A stretch of 64,000 nucleotides of DNA from NCBI RefSeq assembly GCF_002934265.1, contig NZ_PTIX01000002.1, positions 186,001-250,000 of the forward strand, given 5' to 3'. The notes beneath the pieces were generated by a model that searched no databases, was not told where the DNA came from, and saw only the letters and a list, made by a program, of their open reading frames with translations. Positions within the stretch are counted from its first letter, which is position 1. Every line of letters begins with the position of its first letter. This document shows, in pieces, positions 15,952 to 24,968 of the stretch. The position numbers and the translations under genes were made by a program. The stretch is from Actinokineospora auranticolor (GTDB lineage: Bacteria > Actinomycetota > Actinomycetes > Mycobacteriales > Pseudonocardiaceae).

Positions 15952-15981
15952 CGGGCCCCCTCGGAAGTCCGAGGGGGCCCG
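15952..15981 (-). terminator. Rho-independent terminator of the subtilisin gene
   Basis: A perfect 14-bp stem (15952-15965 with 15968-15981, 2-nt loop) is followed on the minus strand by TTGCTTTTTGG. It lies 14 bases after the protease stop codon. Confidence 0.9.
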
Positions 15982-15995
15982 TCACCAAAACACTG

Positions 15996-17723
15996 CTACC
16001 GCAGGTACTTCCTACCGTTCGTCACCGCAGACCACGCGTCAACCGAGCCGTGGCCGTAGAAGTTGTTCAGCTGCGGCGTGCCCTCGCACGTCGCGTTGAA
16101 CTCCGCAGCCCGACCGACGAGCGTGTAGTCCACCGTCCGAGGCGTGGGGCAGGCGATCGGAGCAGCAGTGCCCTCCAACACCTTCCGCACCTTGTCCGGG
16201 CTAAGGCTCACGCCACTGCGCGTGTAGTCCCCGTACTGGGACACGATCAACGCCGCCACACCGGAGGCGTGCGGCGAGGCCATCGAGGTGCCCTGGAGGT
16301 ACTGGTAGTACCCGCAGGTGCCGTCCGCCTTGCACGCCTTCTGCACACCCAGCGCCTCACCGTCGGGAGTGATGTTCCCGGCAGCATCGATCGCGCCTTC
16401 GGTCAGGGCCACGTTGCGGGGATACGCCGACAGGATCTGGTTCTCGTTGGTGCGGTACCAGTCCGTGCCCAGACCATCCCGGAAGTAGCCGCCGGGGGCG
16501 GAGACCGAGAGGCGTTCGAAGCCGTAGTTCGAGTAGTCCGCCTTGGCTTGCGACGGGCCGTACGAACTCACGCCGATCGCGTGGGGACCCTCGATCGGCA
16601 GCGACAGGCAGGTGGCGTTGTCGATCGTGCGCGGGTGGGTGTTGCCGACGGGGAAGTTGGGGCTCGTGTTGTCCGGCAGCGGTTTGCCGAGGTCCATGTG
16701 CCCGTTGCCCAGCGACACCACCTGGCTGACGCCCTTGCGGTGCGCGTACTCCATCGCCCGGCCGATCGACCGCACGATCAACCGCTGCTCGCTCTGCTGC
16801 TCCGGGGTGTCCGCCGGGTTGTTCGCGCAGTTGAACAGCCACGGGTCGACGTAGAAGGACATGTTGACCACGTCCAGCCCCGCGTCGCCCGCGTACGTCA
16901 TCGCGTCGACCACGGGCTGCAGGAAGAACGAGCCCGAGTCCTGGCCGCCGCGGATGTTGACGATCGACACGTTCGGCGCGACACCGGAGATGCCGAAGCC
17001 GTCGGCCGCCGCGGCGATGGTGCCCGCGACGTGGGTGCCGTGGCCGCCGTTGTCGACGTCCGCCGGGTCGACGCAGCCCCGGTACTCGCAGGGCCCGTCG
17101 ACCTCCACCCCGTTCTCGTCGAACGGGATGTCGCGGGTGAAGTTGCGCGAGAGCGCCCGGTCGAAGTTCGGCGCGATGTCCGGGTGGCTGCCGTCGACAC
17201 CGGTGTCGAGTACACCGACCTTGACGCGCTTGTCCCCGGCCTGCTTCGTCCGCGCCAGGTCCGACCGCACCGCGGACAGGCCCCACGCCAACGAGTCCAG
17301 CGGGTCCATCCCGGCGGTCGCGGCGGGTTGCGCCCGCTTGCCCGCCCGGGCCGCCTTCGACTCCTCCTCCACCGACTTCGACTTGGCCCCACCCGCACCG
17401 CGCGGGGCCTGGCCGATCGCCTTCGACCGCGCGGCGGTGTCCACCGCGCGGTTGCCGGCGAGGCGGGCGGTGAAGCCGTTCTCCGGCGCGGTAGCGGTAA
17501 CCAGGCCGACAGCCTGGTTGGTGCTCACGACGGTGCCGCCCGCCGCGCGCACCGCCGCCACAACGGCGTCGACGCTCGCACCCTCGGAAGAGAGCACGTT
17601 GTACTCCACCGCCCGACCGCTCAGGGCAGCCGGTTGGGCCGTCGCCGCGGTGGGTGCGACCGCCGCGAGGGCGGCCACCACCGGCACCGCGAGGGCGGCC
17701 ACGGTCATTCTTCGTCTGTTCAC
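15996..17723 (-). CDS. Secreted subtilisin-like serine peptidase (S8)
   Basis: 575 aa from GTG 17723, with GAGAGGGG six bases upstream. A signal peptide (MNRRRMTVAALAVPVVAALAA..., cleavage about residue 29) is followed by a propeptide of roughly 110 residues with an inhibitor-like YNVLSSEGASVDAVVAAV segment. The S8 triad is complete: Asp in VGVLDTGVDGSHPD, His in NGGHGTHVAGT and Ser in GTSMASPHASGVAA. Several Cys pairs in the mature part suit an extracellular enzyme. It lies just upstream-adjacent to the end of a peptide-importer operon on the same strand; a link between protein digestion outside and peptide uptake is an attractive inference only. Confidence 0.92.
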   Translation of the reverse strand: MNRRRMTVAALAVPVVAALAAVAPTAATAQPAALSGRAVEYNVLSSEGASVDAVVAAVRAAGGTVVSTNQAVGLVTATAPENGFTARLAGNRAVDTAARSKAIGQAPRGAGGAKSKSVEEESKAARAGKRAQPAATAGMDPLDSLAWGLSAVRSDLARTKQAGDKRVKVGVLDTGVDGSHPDIAPNFDRALSRNFTRDIPFDENGVEVDGPCEYRGCVDPADVDNGGHGTHVAGTIAAAADGFGISGVAPNVSIVNIRGGQDSGSFFLQPVVDAMTYAGDAGLDVVNMSFYVDPWLFNCANNPADTPEQQSEQRLIVRSIGRAMEYAHRKGVSQVVSLGNGHMDLGKPLPDNTSPNFPVGNTHPRTIDNATCLSLPIEGPHAIGVSSYGPSQAKADYSNYGFERLSVSAPGGYFRDGLGTDWYRTNENQILSAYPRNVALTEGAIDAAGNITPDGEALGVQKACKADGTCGYYQYLQGTSMASPHASGVAALIVSQYGDYTRSGVSLSPDKVRKVLEGTAAPIACPTPRTVDYTLVGRAAEFNATCEGTPQLNNFYGHGSVDAWSAVTNGRKYLR

Positions 17724-17769
17724 GCGAATCCCCTCTCGTGAAACAACTCCCCTGAGCTGGGCCCCCGAC

Positions 17770-18768
17770 TCAGGGAACGACCGACTTCTCCTCCGCGAAG
17801 TGGCAGGCGCTCGGGTGCGCGCCGACCCGGGTCATCAACTCGGGCTCCTCCTGCGCGCACACCTCCTGCGCCTTCCAGCAGCGCGTGCGGAACCGGCAAC
17901 CCGACGGCGGGTCGACCGGGCTGGGCACGTCGCCCTCCAGCCGGATGATCTGCCGCTGGCCGCGCAGCTCCGGGTCGGGCACGGGCACCGCGGACAGCAG
18001 CGCCTGGGTGTACGGGTGCGTCGGGTGCTCGTAGAGCGCGGTCTCGTCGCCGATCTCCACGACCTTGCCCAGGTACATCACCGCGACCCGGTCGGACAGG
18101 TGGCGCACCACCGACAGGTCGTGGGCGATGAAGATGTACGACAGCCCGAACTCGTTCTGCAGGTCGCCCAGCAGGTTCATGACCTGCGCCTGGATCGAGA
18201 CGTCCAGCGCGGACACCGGCTCGTCGCAGACGATCACCTTGGGCCGCAGGGCCAGCGCGCGGGCGATGCCGATGCGCTGGCGCTGGCCGCCGGAGAACTG
18301 GTGCGGGTACCGGTTGATGTGCTCGGGGTTGAGCCCGACCACGTCCAGCAGGTCCTGCACCTTCTTGCGCCGGTCGCCCTTGGGCGCCACCTCGGGGTGG
18401 ATCTCGAACGGCTCGCCGACGATGTCGCCGACGGTCATCCGGGGGTTGAGCGAGGTGTACGGGTCCTGCAGCACGATCTGGATGTCGCGGCGCAGCTTGC
18501 GCAGCGCCGAACCCTTGAGCCCCAGGATCTCCTGGCCCTCGAACTTGACCGAACCGCCGGTCGCGGGCTCCAGTCGCATGAGGACCTGGGCCAGGGTGGA
18601 CTTGCCGCACCCGGACTCGCCGACCACACCCAGGGTCTCGCCGCGCTTGAGGTCGAACGAGACGCCGTCGACCGCGCGCACGTGGCCGACGGTCCGCTTG
18701 AACAGCACGCCGACCCGCACCGGGAAGTGCTTGACCAGGTCGCGGACCTCGATGATGTTGTCACTCAC
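17770..18768 (-). CDS. Oligo/dipeptide ABC importer ATPase (DppF/OppF type)
   Basis: 332 aa. Second of two ATPases of the importer. It has Walker [10 protein letters not shown] (about residues 50-58), Q-loop [12 protein letters not shown], signature [15 protein letters not shown], Walker [13 protein letters not shown] and the H-loop FIAHDLS. The C-terminal extension with [17 protein letters not shown] holds the Cys cluster of OppF/DppF oligopeptide_HPY regions (an iron-sulfur site in some homologues). Its start overlaps the end of the partner ATPase by 8 bases, implying coupled translation. Confidence 0.92.
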   Translation of the reverse strand: MSDNIIEVRDLVKHFPVRVGVLFKRTVGHVRAVDGVSFDLKRGETLGVVGESGCGKSTLAQVLMRLEPATGGSVKFEGQEILGLKGSALRKLRRDIQIVLQDPYTSLNPRMTVGDIVGEPFEIHPEVAPKGDRRKKVQDLLDVVGLNPEHINRYPHQFSGGQRQRIGIARALALRPKVIVCDEPVSALDVSIQAQVMNLLGDLQNEFGLSYIFIAHDLSVVRHLSDRVAVMYLGKVVEIGDETALYEHPTHPYTQALLSAVPVPDPELRGQRQIIRLEGDVPSPVDPPSGCRFRTRCWKAQEVCAQEEPELMTRVGAHPSACHFAEEKSVVP

Positions 18769-19795
18769 CGGAGAGCAGCTCCTCGGCGAAGTGGCAGGCG
18801 CTGAGCCTGCCGGGGGCGGGCCGGTGCTGGGCGGGGACCTCGGTCTTGCACACGTCCTGCACGCGGGGACAGCGGGGGTGGAACGGGCAGCCGCTCGGGA
18901 TGTTGATCAGGCTCGGCGGCAGGCCCTTGATGGTGTTGAGCTCGGTGCCCTTGAGGTCCAGCCGCGGCAGGGAGTCCAGCAGCGCCTGGGTGTAGGGGTG
19001 ACCGGGCCGCCGGTAGAGCGAGATCGCGTCGGACTGCTCGACGATCCGCCCGGCGTACATGACCGCGATCCGGTCCGCCACCTCGGCGACCACGCCGAGG
19101 TCGTGGGTGATCAGGATCAGGCCCATGTGCCGCTCGACCTGGATCTCCTTGAGCAGGTCCATGATCTGCGCCTGGACCGTGACGTCCAGGGCGGTCGTGG
19201 GCTCGTCGGCGATCAGCATCTCCGGGTCCAGCGCCAGCGACATGGCGATCATCGCGCGCTGCCGCATGCCGCCGGAGAACTCGTGCGGGTACTGCCGCAC
19301 GCGCCCCTTCGGGTTGGGGATCTTCACCAGGTCCAGCAGCTCGATGGCGCGCTTGCGGGCGTCCTTGCGGGACATGCCCCGCCGGACCCGCAGCTGCTCC
19401 TCGATCTGGAACCCGACGGTGAAAACCGGGTTGAGCGCGGAGAGGGCATCCTGGAAGATCATGGCGATGCCCGAGCCACGCACCTCCCGCCTGCGGTTGG
19501 TGCTCGCCCGCAACAGGTTCTCACCGTGGAAGCGGATCTCGCCCCCGGTGATCACCCCGGGAGGCATGTCGAGGATGCCCATGATGGTCTGCGCCGTGAC
19601 GCTCTTGCCGGAGCCGGACTCACCGAGCACGGCGAGGGTTTCCCCCGCCTCGACCCGGTAGCTGACGCCGTTGAGCACCTTGGCCACACCGTCGCGGGTG
19701 CGGAACTCGACGAACAGGTCGTCGACCTCCAGCAGGGGCGCCCCGGGGACCGGTCCGGTCCTGCCCGGCGCGGGCTTGGTTGTGTTCGCGGACAT
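18761..19795 (-). CDS. Oligo/dipeptide ABC importer ATPase (DppD/OppD type)
   Basis: 344 aa. First ATPase of the importer: Walker [11 protein letters not shown]-loop [10 protein letters not shown], signature [17 protein letters not shown], Walker [13 protein letters not shown] and H-loop [10 protein letters not shown]. The C-terminal oligopeptide_HPY segment has [17 protein letters not shown]. The heterodimer with the next ATPase powers the two permeases encoded upstream. It starts seven bases after the DppC-type gene stop. Confidence 0.92.
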   Translation of the reverse strand: MSANTTKPAPGRTGPVPGAPLLEVDDLFVEFRTRDGVAKVLNGVSYRVEAGETLAVLGESGSGKSVTAQTIMGILDMPPGVITGGEIRFHGENLLRASTNRRREVRGSGIAMIFQDALSALNPVFTVGFQIEEQLRVRRGMSRKDARKRAIELLDLVKIPNPKGRVRQYPHEFSGGMRQRAMIAMSLALDPEMLIADEPTTALDVTVQAQIMDLLKEIQVERHMGLILITHDLGVVAEVADRIAVMYAGRIVEQSDAISLYRRPGHPYTQALLDSLPRLDLKGTELNTIKGLPPSLINIPSGCPFHPRCPRVQDVCKTEVPAQHRPAPGRLSACHFAEELLSGE

Positions 19796-19802
19796 CGTGT
19801 CG

Positions 19803-20765
19803 TTACCTCATCTTGGGGTCCAGCGCTTCGCGCACGGCGTCGCCGAGCATCACGAAGGCCAGCACGGTCGCGGTCAGGAAGGCCGCCGGGAACAGCAGCG
19901 TGTGCGGGGCGACGCGGATGACGTCGCGCGAGTCGGCGATCATCACGCCCCAGGACACCACCGGCGCGCGCAGACCGATGCCGAGGAACGACAGGGTCGC
20001 CTCGATGCCGATGAACGCGCCCAGCGCGATGGTCGCGTAGACCATCACCGGCGCGAGGGCGTTGGGCAGCATGTGCCGCAGGATGATCCGGGTGGAACTC
20101 GCGCCCAGTGCCCTGGCCGCCTTCACGTAGTCCTGCTGCTTGGCGGTGATGGCCGCGGACCGCATGATCCGCATGCACACCGGCCAGGACAGCACCGAGA
20201 TCGACAGGATCACCAGGAACATGATCTCGGTGGCCGAGGTGGAGCCCGCGGCGCGGAAGCTGGACAAGATGATGATCGCGCCGAGCACGAACGGCAGACC
20301 GAAGAACACGTCGGCGATGCGCGACATGAGCCCGTCGATCCAGCCGCCGTAGAAACCGGCCAGCAGCCCGAGGGCGCCGCCGATCAGCACGGTCAGGATG
20401 GTCGACACGACCCCGACGATGATCGACGCGCGGGCACCGTAGATGACCCGGGCGAAGATGTCGGCACCCTGGTTGTCGTAGCCGAACCAGGCTTCGGCCG
20501 ACGGCGCGTCGCGGCTGCGGCCGAGGTCCGCGTAGGTGGGGTCCACCGAGGTGAACAGCGACGGCCACGCGGCCATCAGCAGCACCAGGAGGATCAGCGC
20601 GGCGGAGACGATGAACAGCGGTCGCCTGCGCAGGTCGTACCAGGCGTCGGACGCGAGACTGCGGGGTTTGCCCGCCTTGGTCTCGATGTGCTCGGCGCCG
20701 GTGACGAACTCCCCGGCGGTCGAGGTGACCGCCGCGCCGGTTGCCGCGGTGCTCGGGTCAGTCAT
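19803..20765 (-). CDS. Peptide ABC importer permease (DppC/OppC type)
   Basis: 320 aa. A cytoplasmic N-terminus of about 45 residues is followed by a first helix (LFIVSAALILLVLLMAAW) with the OppC_N signature, a periplasm-side loop with the typical YDNQGADIFARVIYGAR, and five further helices. The EAA loop AARALGASSTRIILRHMLPN near residue 220 is the contact with the ATPases. It overlaps the DppB-type gene by 8 bases. Confidence 0.92.
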   Translation of the reverse strand: MTDPSTAATGAAVTSTAGEFVTGAEHIETKAGKPRSLASDAWYDLRRRPLFIVSAALILLVLLMAAWPSLFTSVDPTYADLGRSRDAPSAEAWFGYDNQGADIFARVIYGARASIIVGVVSTILTVLIGGALGLLAGFYGGWIDGLMSRIADVFFGLPFVLGAIIILSSFRAAGSTSATEIMFLVILSISVLSWPVCMRIMRSAAITAKQQDYVKAARALGASSTRIILRHMLPNALAPVMVYATIALGAFIGIEATLSFLGIGLRAPVVSWGVMIADSRDVIRVAPHTLLFPAAFLTATVLAFVMLGDAVREALDPKMR

Positions 20766-21687
20766 AGCGGATCCTTGGGTCGAGGACGGCGTAGAGCAGG
20801 TCTACCAGCAAGTTCGAGATCAGGTACACGATCACGAGCAGGGTGACCACACCCGTGACCGCGGCGCCGTCCTTGCCGAGGATGCCGTCGTAGACGAGGT
20901 TGCCGATGCCCTTGATGTCGAAGATGCCCTCGGTGACGATCGCGCCGCCCATAAGGGCGCCGAGGTCGGTCCCGAGGAACGTCACGACCGGGATGGCGGA
21001 GTTGCGGAGCAGGTGGACACCGACGACGCGGCGCTGCGGCAGGCCCTTGGCCACCGCCGTGCGGACGAAGTCGGCGCGTTTGTTCTCCGCGATCGAGGTG
21101 CGGGTCAACCGGGTCACGTACGCCATGGAGAGGCTGCCGAGCACGAAGCCCGGGGCTATCAGGTGCCCCCACGGCGCTGGTGATGCCGACACCGTCGTCT
21201 TGATCCAGTGCAGTTCGAAGCCGAGCACGATCTGCAGCACGAAGCCGGTGACGAAGACCGGCAGCGAGATCAGGAACAGCGTGGACACCAGGACGAGGTT
21301 GTCCAGGAAGCCGCGACCGCGCAGACCCGTGAGGATGCCCGCGGCCAGCCCGATGACGGCCTCGATGAGCAGCGCGACGACCGCGAGCCGCAGCGTGTTC
21401 GGGTACGCGTTGGCGATCAGCTCGCCGACCGAGACCTCCTTCGAGGTGATCCCGAAGTCGCCCTGCAGGAGGTTCAGCATGTACTTGCCGTACTGAACGA
21501 TCAGCGGGTCGTCGAGGTTGAACTTCTCGGTCATCTTGGCGATGTACGCGGGCTCGCAGGGCCGCTCGCCGCACTTACCGGCGAACCGGTCGCCGGGCAG
21601 GCTCCAGACCAGCCAGTAGATCAGGAACGTGGTCCCGATGAACACCGGGACGAGCTGTAGTAGACGTCGGAGGACGTAGCGTCCCAT
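20758..21687 (-). CDS. Peptide ABC importer permease (DppB/OppB type)
   Basis: 309 aa from ATG 21687, with GGGAG six bases upstream; an earlier in-frame start adds only 16 polar residues. Typical OppB/DppB features: N-terminal YVLRRLLQLVPVFIGTTFL helix, the IWxLPGDRF-like motif (WSLPGDRF), EAA loop VRTAVAKGLPQRRVVGVHLL and the C-terminal LLYAVLDPRIRY. It has six predicted helices. First permease after the binding protein in the operon. Confidence 0.92.
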   Translation of the reverse strand: MGRYVLRRLLQLVPVFIGTTFLIYWLVWSLPGDRFAGKCGERPCEPAYIAKMTEKFNLDDPLIVQYGKYMLNLLQGDFGITSKEVSVGELIANAYPNTLRLAVVALLIEAVIGLAAGILTGLRGRGFLDNLVLVSTLFLISLPVFVTGFVLQIVLGFELHWIKTTVSASPAPWGHLIAPGFVLGSLSMAYVTRLTRTSIAENKRADFVRTAVAKGLPQRRVVGVHLLRNSAIPVVTFLGTDLGALMGGAIVTEGIFDIKGIGNLVYDGILGKDGAAVTGVVTLLVIVYLISNLLVDLLYAVLDPRIRYD

Positions 21688-21763
21688 TCGGATCTCCCAA
21701 CCTGACTCCGGGCCGGGGATGCGGGATCGCCGCACCCCCGGCCCGGAGTGGCATTGGTGGTGA

Positions 21764-23440
21764 CTACTTCTTCTTGACCGTCACCGTGGTGAGGTCGAGC
21801 TCGCGCAGGGAGCTCAGGCGCGCGTTGTCCAGCCGCTCGGACCAGCCGTACTGGGCGGTCTGGTTCCACAGCGGGATGACCGGCATGTCATCGCGCAGCA
21901 GCCGCTCGGCCTCCTGGTAGAGCTTGTTGGCCTCGTCGACGCTGGGCGCCGCGTCGGCCTTGGTCAGCAGCTCGTCGAGCTTCGGGTTGGTGTACTCACC
22001 GTCGTTGGAGGACGCCCCGGTCCGGTAGATCTGGTTCAGGAAGTTCTCGATCGACGGGTAGTCGGCGATCCAGCCCGACCGGAAGATCGCGGTCATCTTG
22101 CGGCCGTTGATCTGCTGGCGGGTCTCGGCGAAGGTCGGGATCGGCTCGTAGGTGCACTCGATGCCCAGCGCGTTCTTGATGCTGTTGCAGGTCGCGGTCA
22201 TCCAGTCCTTGTGACCGCCGTCGGCGTTGGTCGAGAACTTGATCGCGCCCTTGAAGCCCGACTTGGCCAGGTACTCCTTGGCCTTCTCCGGGTTGTACAC
22301 GCACAGCTCGCCGCACTGGTCCTTGGCGTAGCCGGGGACCGCCGGGTTCACCCAGCCGTCGGCCGGGATGCGGGTGCCGTCGAAGATCTTGTCGACGATC
22401 GACTTGCGGTCGATGGCCAGCGAGATGGCCTTGCGCAGGTCGGGGTTCTGGTAGGTCGGGTCGTACAGCGGGAAGGTGACCGTCTGGTTGCCCATGTACG
22501 GCGTCGAGCCGTTGCGGCCCTCGAGGTCCTGCTTGTACTTGCCGCCCGCGATGCCGGTCGGCGGGACGGTGTCGAGGAAGTCCAGGTCACCCGAGACGAC
22601 CGAGGCGTAGGCGGCCTCGTTGGACTCGTAGATCTTGAAGGTGAGGTCCTTGAACTTCGCCTTGTCCGCGCCCTTGTAGTCGTCGTTGCGCGTCAGCTTA
22701 ATCTCGGTGTTCGGCTTGCGCGAGACGAACTTGAACGGCCCGTTGCCGATCGGCTTGGCCTCGAACGCCTTGGGGTCGCTGAAGAACGAGTCCGGCAGCG
22801 GGAAGAACGGGTTGTAGCCCAGCTTCAGCGGGAACACCGCGAACGGGGAGGCCAGGGTGACCTCGAAGGTCGTGTCGTCGACGACCTTCAGGCCCGACAT
22901 CTTGTCGGTGGTCGGCTGCGGCGCCTTCTGCGGGCCCGCGGTGCCGTCCGGGTCCTCGGTGTGCACGTCCTTGTAGCCCTGGACCTGCTCGAAGAACGAG
23001 CCGTTCTGCTGGCCGTTGGGGCTGTAGGCGGTGTAGTTCCACGCGTCGACGAAGTTCTTCGCCTTGACGTCGGTGCCGTCGTGGAACTTCCAGCCCGCCT
23101 GGATCTTGATCGTGTAGACCTTGGAGTCGGTGGTCTTGATCTCCTGGGCCATGGCGTTCTTGGACTCGCCGGTGACCGGGTCGTAGGTGGTCAGACCGGT
23201 GAACAGCGCCCGGACCACCTTGGAGCCGCCGGTCTCGTTCGTGTTGCCCGGCACGAGCGGGTTCTCCGGCTCGGTGCCGAACGCCGACAGGGCGCCGTCC
23301 GGGTCGGCGGTGCTGCCGCCGCCGCTTCCGGTCGAGCCGTTGCCGCCGCCGCTGTTCTCGCTGTCGCCACCGCAGGCGGTGAGGGTCAACGCGAGTGCAA
23401 GCGACATCGCCGATGCCGCTATCCAGCGTGGTTTCCGCAT
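21764..23440 (-). CDS. Peptide-binding lipoprotein of the ABC importer
   Basis: 558 aa. The lipoprotein signal peptide has the lipobox LTAC with Cys23, then a Gly/Ser/Asn-rich tether. The rest is a family 5 solute-binding protein: LVPGNTNETGG, the signature region WKFHDGTDVKAKNFVDAWNY (about 120-140), YNPFFPLPDSFF, and LRKAISLAIDRKSIVDKIFDG. First gene of the five-gene importer, resembling actinobacterial Dpp/Opp/BldK systems that take up oligopeptides. Specificity, including any role in development signalling as for BldK, cannot be read from the sequence. Confidence 0.92.
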   Translation of the reverse strand: MRKPRWIAASAMSLALALTLTACGGDSENSGGGNGSTGSGGGSTADPDGALSAFGTEPENPLVPGNTNETGGSKVVRALFTGLTTYDPVTGESKNAMAQEIKTTDSKVYTIKIQAGWKFHDGTDVKAKNFVDAWNYTAYSPNGQQNGSFFEQVQGYKDVHTEDPDGTAGPQKAPQPTTDKMSGLKVVDDTTFEVTLASPFAVFPLKLGYNPFFPLPDSFFSDPKAFEAKPIGNGPFKFVSRKPNTEIKLTRNDDYKGADKAKFKDLTFKIYESNEAAYASVVSGDLDFLDTVPPTGIAGGKYKQDLEGRNGSTPYMGNQTVTFPLYDPTYQNPDLRKAISLAIDRKSIVDKIFDGTRIPADGWVNPAVPGYAKDQCGELCVYNPEKAKEYLAKSGFKGAIKFSTNADGGHKDWMTATCNSIKNALGIECTYEPIPTFAETRQQINGRKMTAIFRSGWIADYPSIENFLNQIYRTGASSNDGEYTNPKLDELLTKADAAPSVDEANKLYQEAERLLRDDMPVIPLWNQTAQYGWSERLDNARLSSLRELDLTTVTVKKK

Positions 23441-23716
23441 GGGTCTCCTCCCAGGCTAGTTCGACGTGCTCGGGCTTGGTCCGCCGACGGCTCCGTCGAT
23501 CACGAAGCGGAACCGCCCGCTCCGAAAGTGAGTGGAAGTTAACCGGAGGGGCGAGACGACTGGCGATCACTGACGTCACAAACGAGTCACAATCACCCCC
23601 GATTCAACCATTTGGGGGATAGTTAGATCGACAAGTGACCGCTAGTCGAACAGTTCCTTGTGTCATTTAGATGTCAAGCTGATCAGCGCTGGTGCGCTGG
23701 GGAATGTCACTCTCGG
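23441..23716. promoter_or_regulatory. Promoter region of the peptide-importer operon
   Basis: 276 bases, AT-rich for this genome, with no gene. TTGACA on the minus strand (23677-23672) and several AT-rich hexamers are present, but no pair with ideal spacing could be fixed. Confidence 0.4.
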
Positions 23717-24679
23717 TCAGCGGGGCCCGGCGATCGACAGCGCGATGCCGTCGAGGATGTCGTGCTCGCTGACCAGTAGATCTGTGATCTCACTCTCTTC
23801 GAAGACGGTGCGGGCCAGGGCGCGCACGATGATCGCGCCCCCGCCGATGACATCCACCCGACCGGGGTGCATGGCACCGAGGGCGGCCCGCTCCGCCCGC
23901 TTCAGACTGAGCAAGTCCGCCGTGACCCGCCACAGCTGGCGCGAGTCGAGCCGGGCGTGGTGGATCCGCTCGGGGTCGTATTCGGGCAGGCCCAGGGCCA
24001 CCGCGGCCATCGTGGTGACGGTACCGGCGACGCCGACCAGGGTGCGCGCCCCGGCCAGCGGCACCGCCGCGTAGGCCTCGGCGAGCACCCGCTCGGCGAT
24101 GTCGCCCGCGTCCTGCTGCTGGCGCTTCGACGGCGGGTCCTGGCTCAGCGCCCGCTCGGTGAGCCGCACGCAGCCGATGTCGACCGACTTGGCCGCCTCG
24201 ACGTGCGCGTGGGTGCCGTCCCAGGTGCCGCGCACCAGCTCGGTGGAGCCACCGCCGACGTCGGCGACGAGGAACGGGCCGTCGTCGGGGTCGAGGTCGC
24301 CGACAGCGCCGGTGAAGGACAGCCTGGCCTCCTCGTCACCGCTGATGACCTCGGCCTCCGCGCCGAGCACCGCCTTGGTCATGGCGAAGAACTCGTCGCG
24401 GTTGTCCGCGTCGCGGGTGGCCGAGGTGGCCACCATGCGCACGTCGCGCACGCCCTTGCGGACCAGCACGGCGGCGTAGTCGGCCAGCGCGACCCGGGTG
24501 CGCTCCAGCGCCTCCGGGGCCAGCCGACCGGTCGCGTCCACGCCCTGGCCCAGCCGCACGACCCGCATCTCCCGGTGCAGGTCCCGCAGCACCGGGACGC
24601 CGTCGTGGCGCTCGGTGACCTCGGCGACCAGCAACCGGATCGAGTTCGTGCCGCAGTCGATGGCGGCGACCCTGTTCAT
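23717..24679 (-). CDS. Ppx/GppA family exopolyphosphatase/pppGpp phosphatase
   Basis: 320 aa from ATG 24679, chosen because AGGTGG is five bases upstream; a GTG at 24688 would add three residues. It has the actin-fold phosphate motifs of the family: AAIDCGTNSIRLLVAE at the start, RMVATSATRDADNR, ISGDEEARLSFTGA, and VADVGGGSTELVRGTW. The C-terminal HD extension of E. coli Ppx is missing, as in the short actinobacterial paralogues. The family hydrolyses polyphosphate or pppGpp, linking it to the stringent response. In related genomes it sits near eno-ftsB-DUF501, and here that cluster is 5 kb away. Confidence 0.9.
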   Translation of the reverse strand: MNRVAAIDCGTNSIRLLVAEVTERHDGVPVLRDLHREMRVVRLGQGVDATGRLAPEALERTRVALADYAAVLVRKGVRDVRMVATSATRDADNRDEFFAMTKAVLGAEAEVISGDEEARLSFTGAVGDLDPDDGPFLVADVGGGSTELVRGTWDGTHAHVEAAKSVDIGCVRLTERALSQDPPSKRQQQDAGDIAERVLAEAYAAVPLAGARTLVGVAGTVTTMAAVALGLPEYDPERIHHARLDSRQLWRVTADLLSLKRAERAALGAMHPGRVDVIGGGAIIVRALARTVFEESEITDLLVSEHDILDGIALSIAGPR

Positions 24680-24842
24680 GGCACCCACCTGTTCATGCCC
24701 CGCAGCCTAGAACGTCACCGTTCACGGCCCGCGTCGAGCACTCCACAACCGCGCGCACGTGCATTTGATGTCCACACCCGGACCAGTGTGGATCGTCGTT
24801 CGGCAATTCTGGTAATTCTGTGAATTGGACGCAAAGAATAAA

Positions 24843-24865
24843 CCGCCTCACTGTTGGTGAGGCGG
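24843..24865 (-). terminator. Terminator after the lytic transglycosylase gene
   Basis: A 9-bp stem CCGCCTCAC/GTGAGGCGG with a 5-nt loop is followed on the minus strand by TTTATTCTTT. It lies about 100 bases after the stop. Confidence 0.7.
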
Positions 24866-24968
24866 CTTATCCACTGTCCAGGTGGAATGGACCGTGTGGA
24901 CTCGGACGGTCGGACTGGCACGAACGGACCAGGCCGACCGTCGCCCCCCGCGGTCGCGGGGCGTCCGG

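Larger units (their letters stand above)
15262..15995. other. Gene-free region of about 730 bp with repeats
   Basis: No reading frame here is convincing. Contents in order: the hairpin at 15318-15349, a TGTCCC tandem run near 15387-15408, the structured dispersed element (15502-15716), unassigned sequence with a GGTTGC/GCAACC hairpin near 15860, and the subtilisin terminator (15952-15981). Confidence 0.6.

Noticed and set aside
15770..16099. Plus-strand frame starting MSIDRPSEDLFSR
   Set aside because: It has no strong ribosome site, runs through the subtilisin terminator into antisense, and has no domain.
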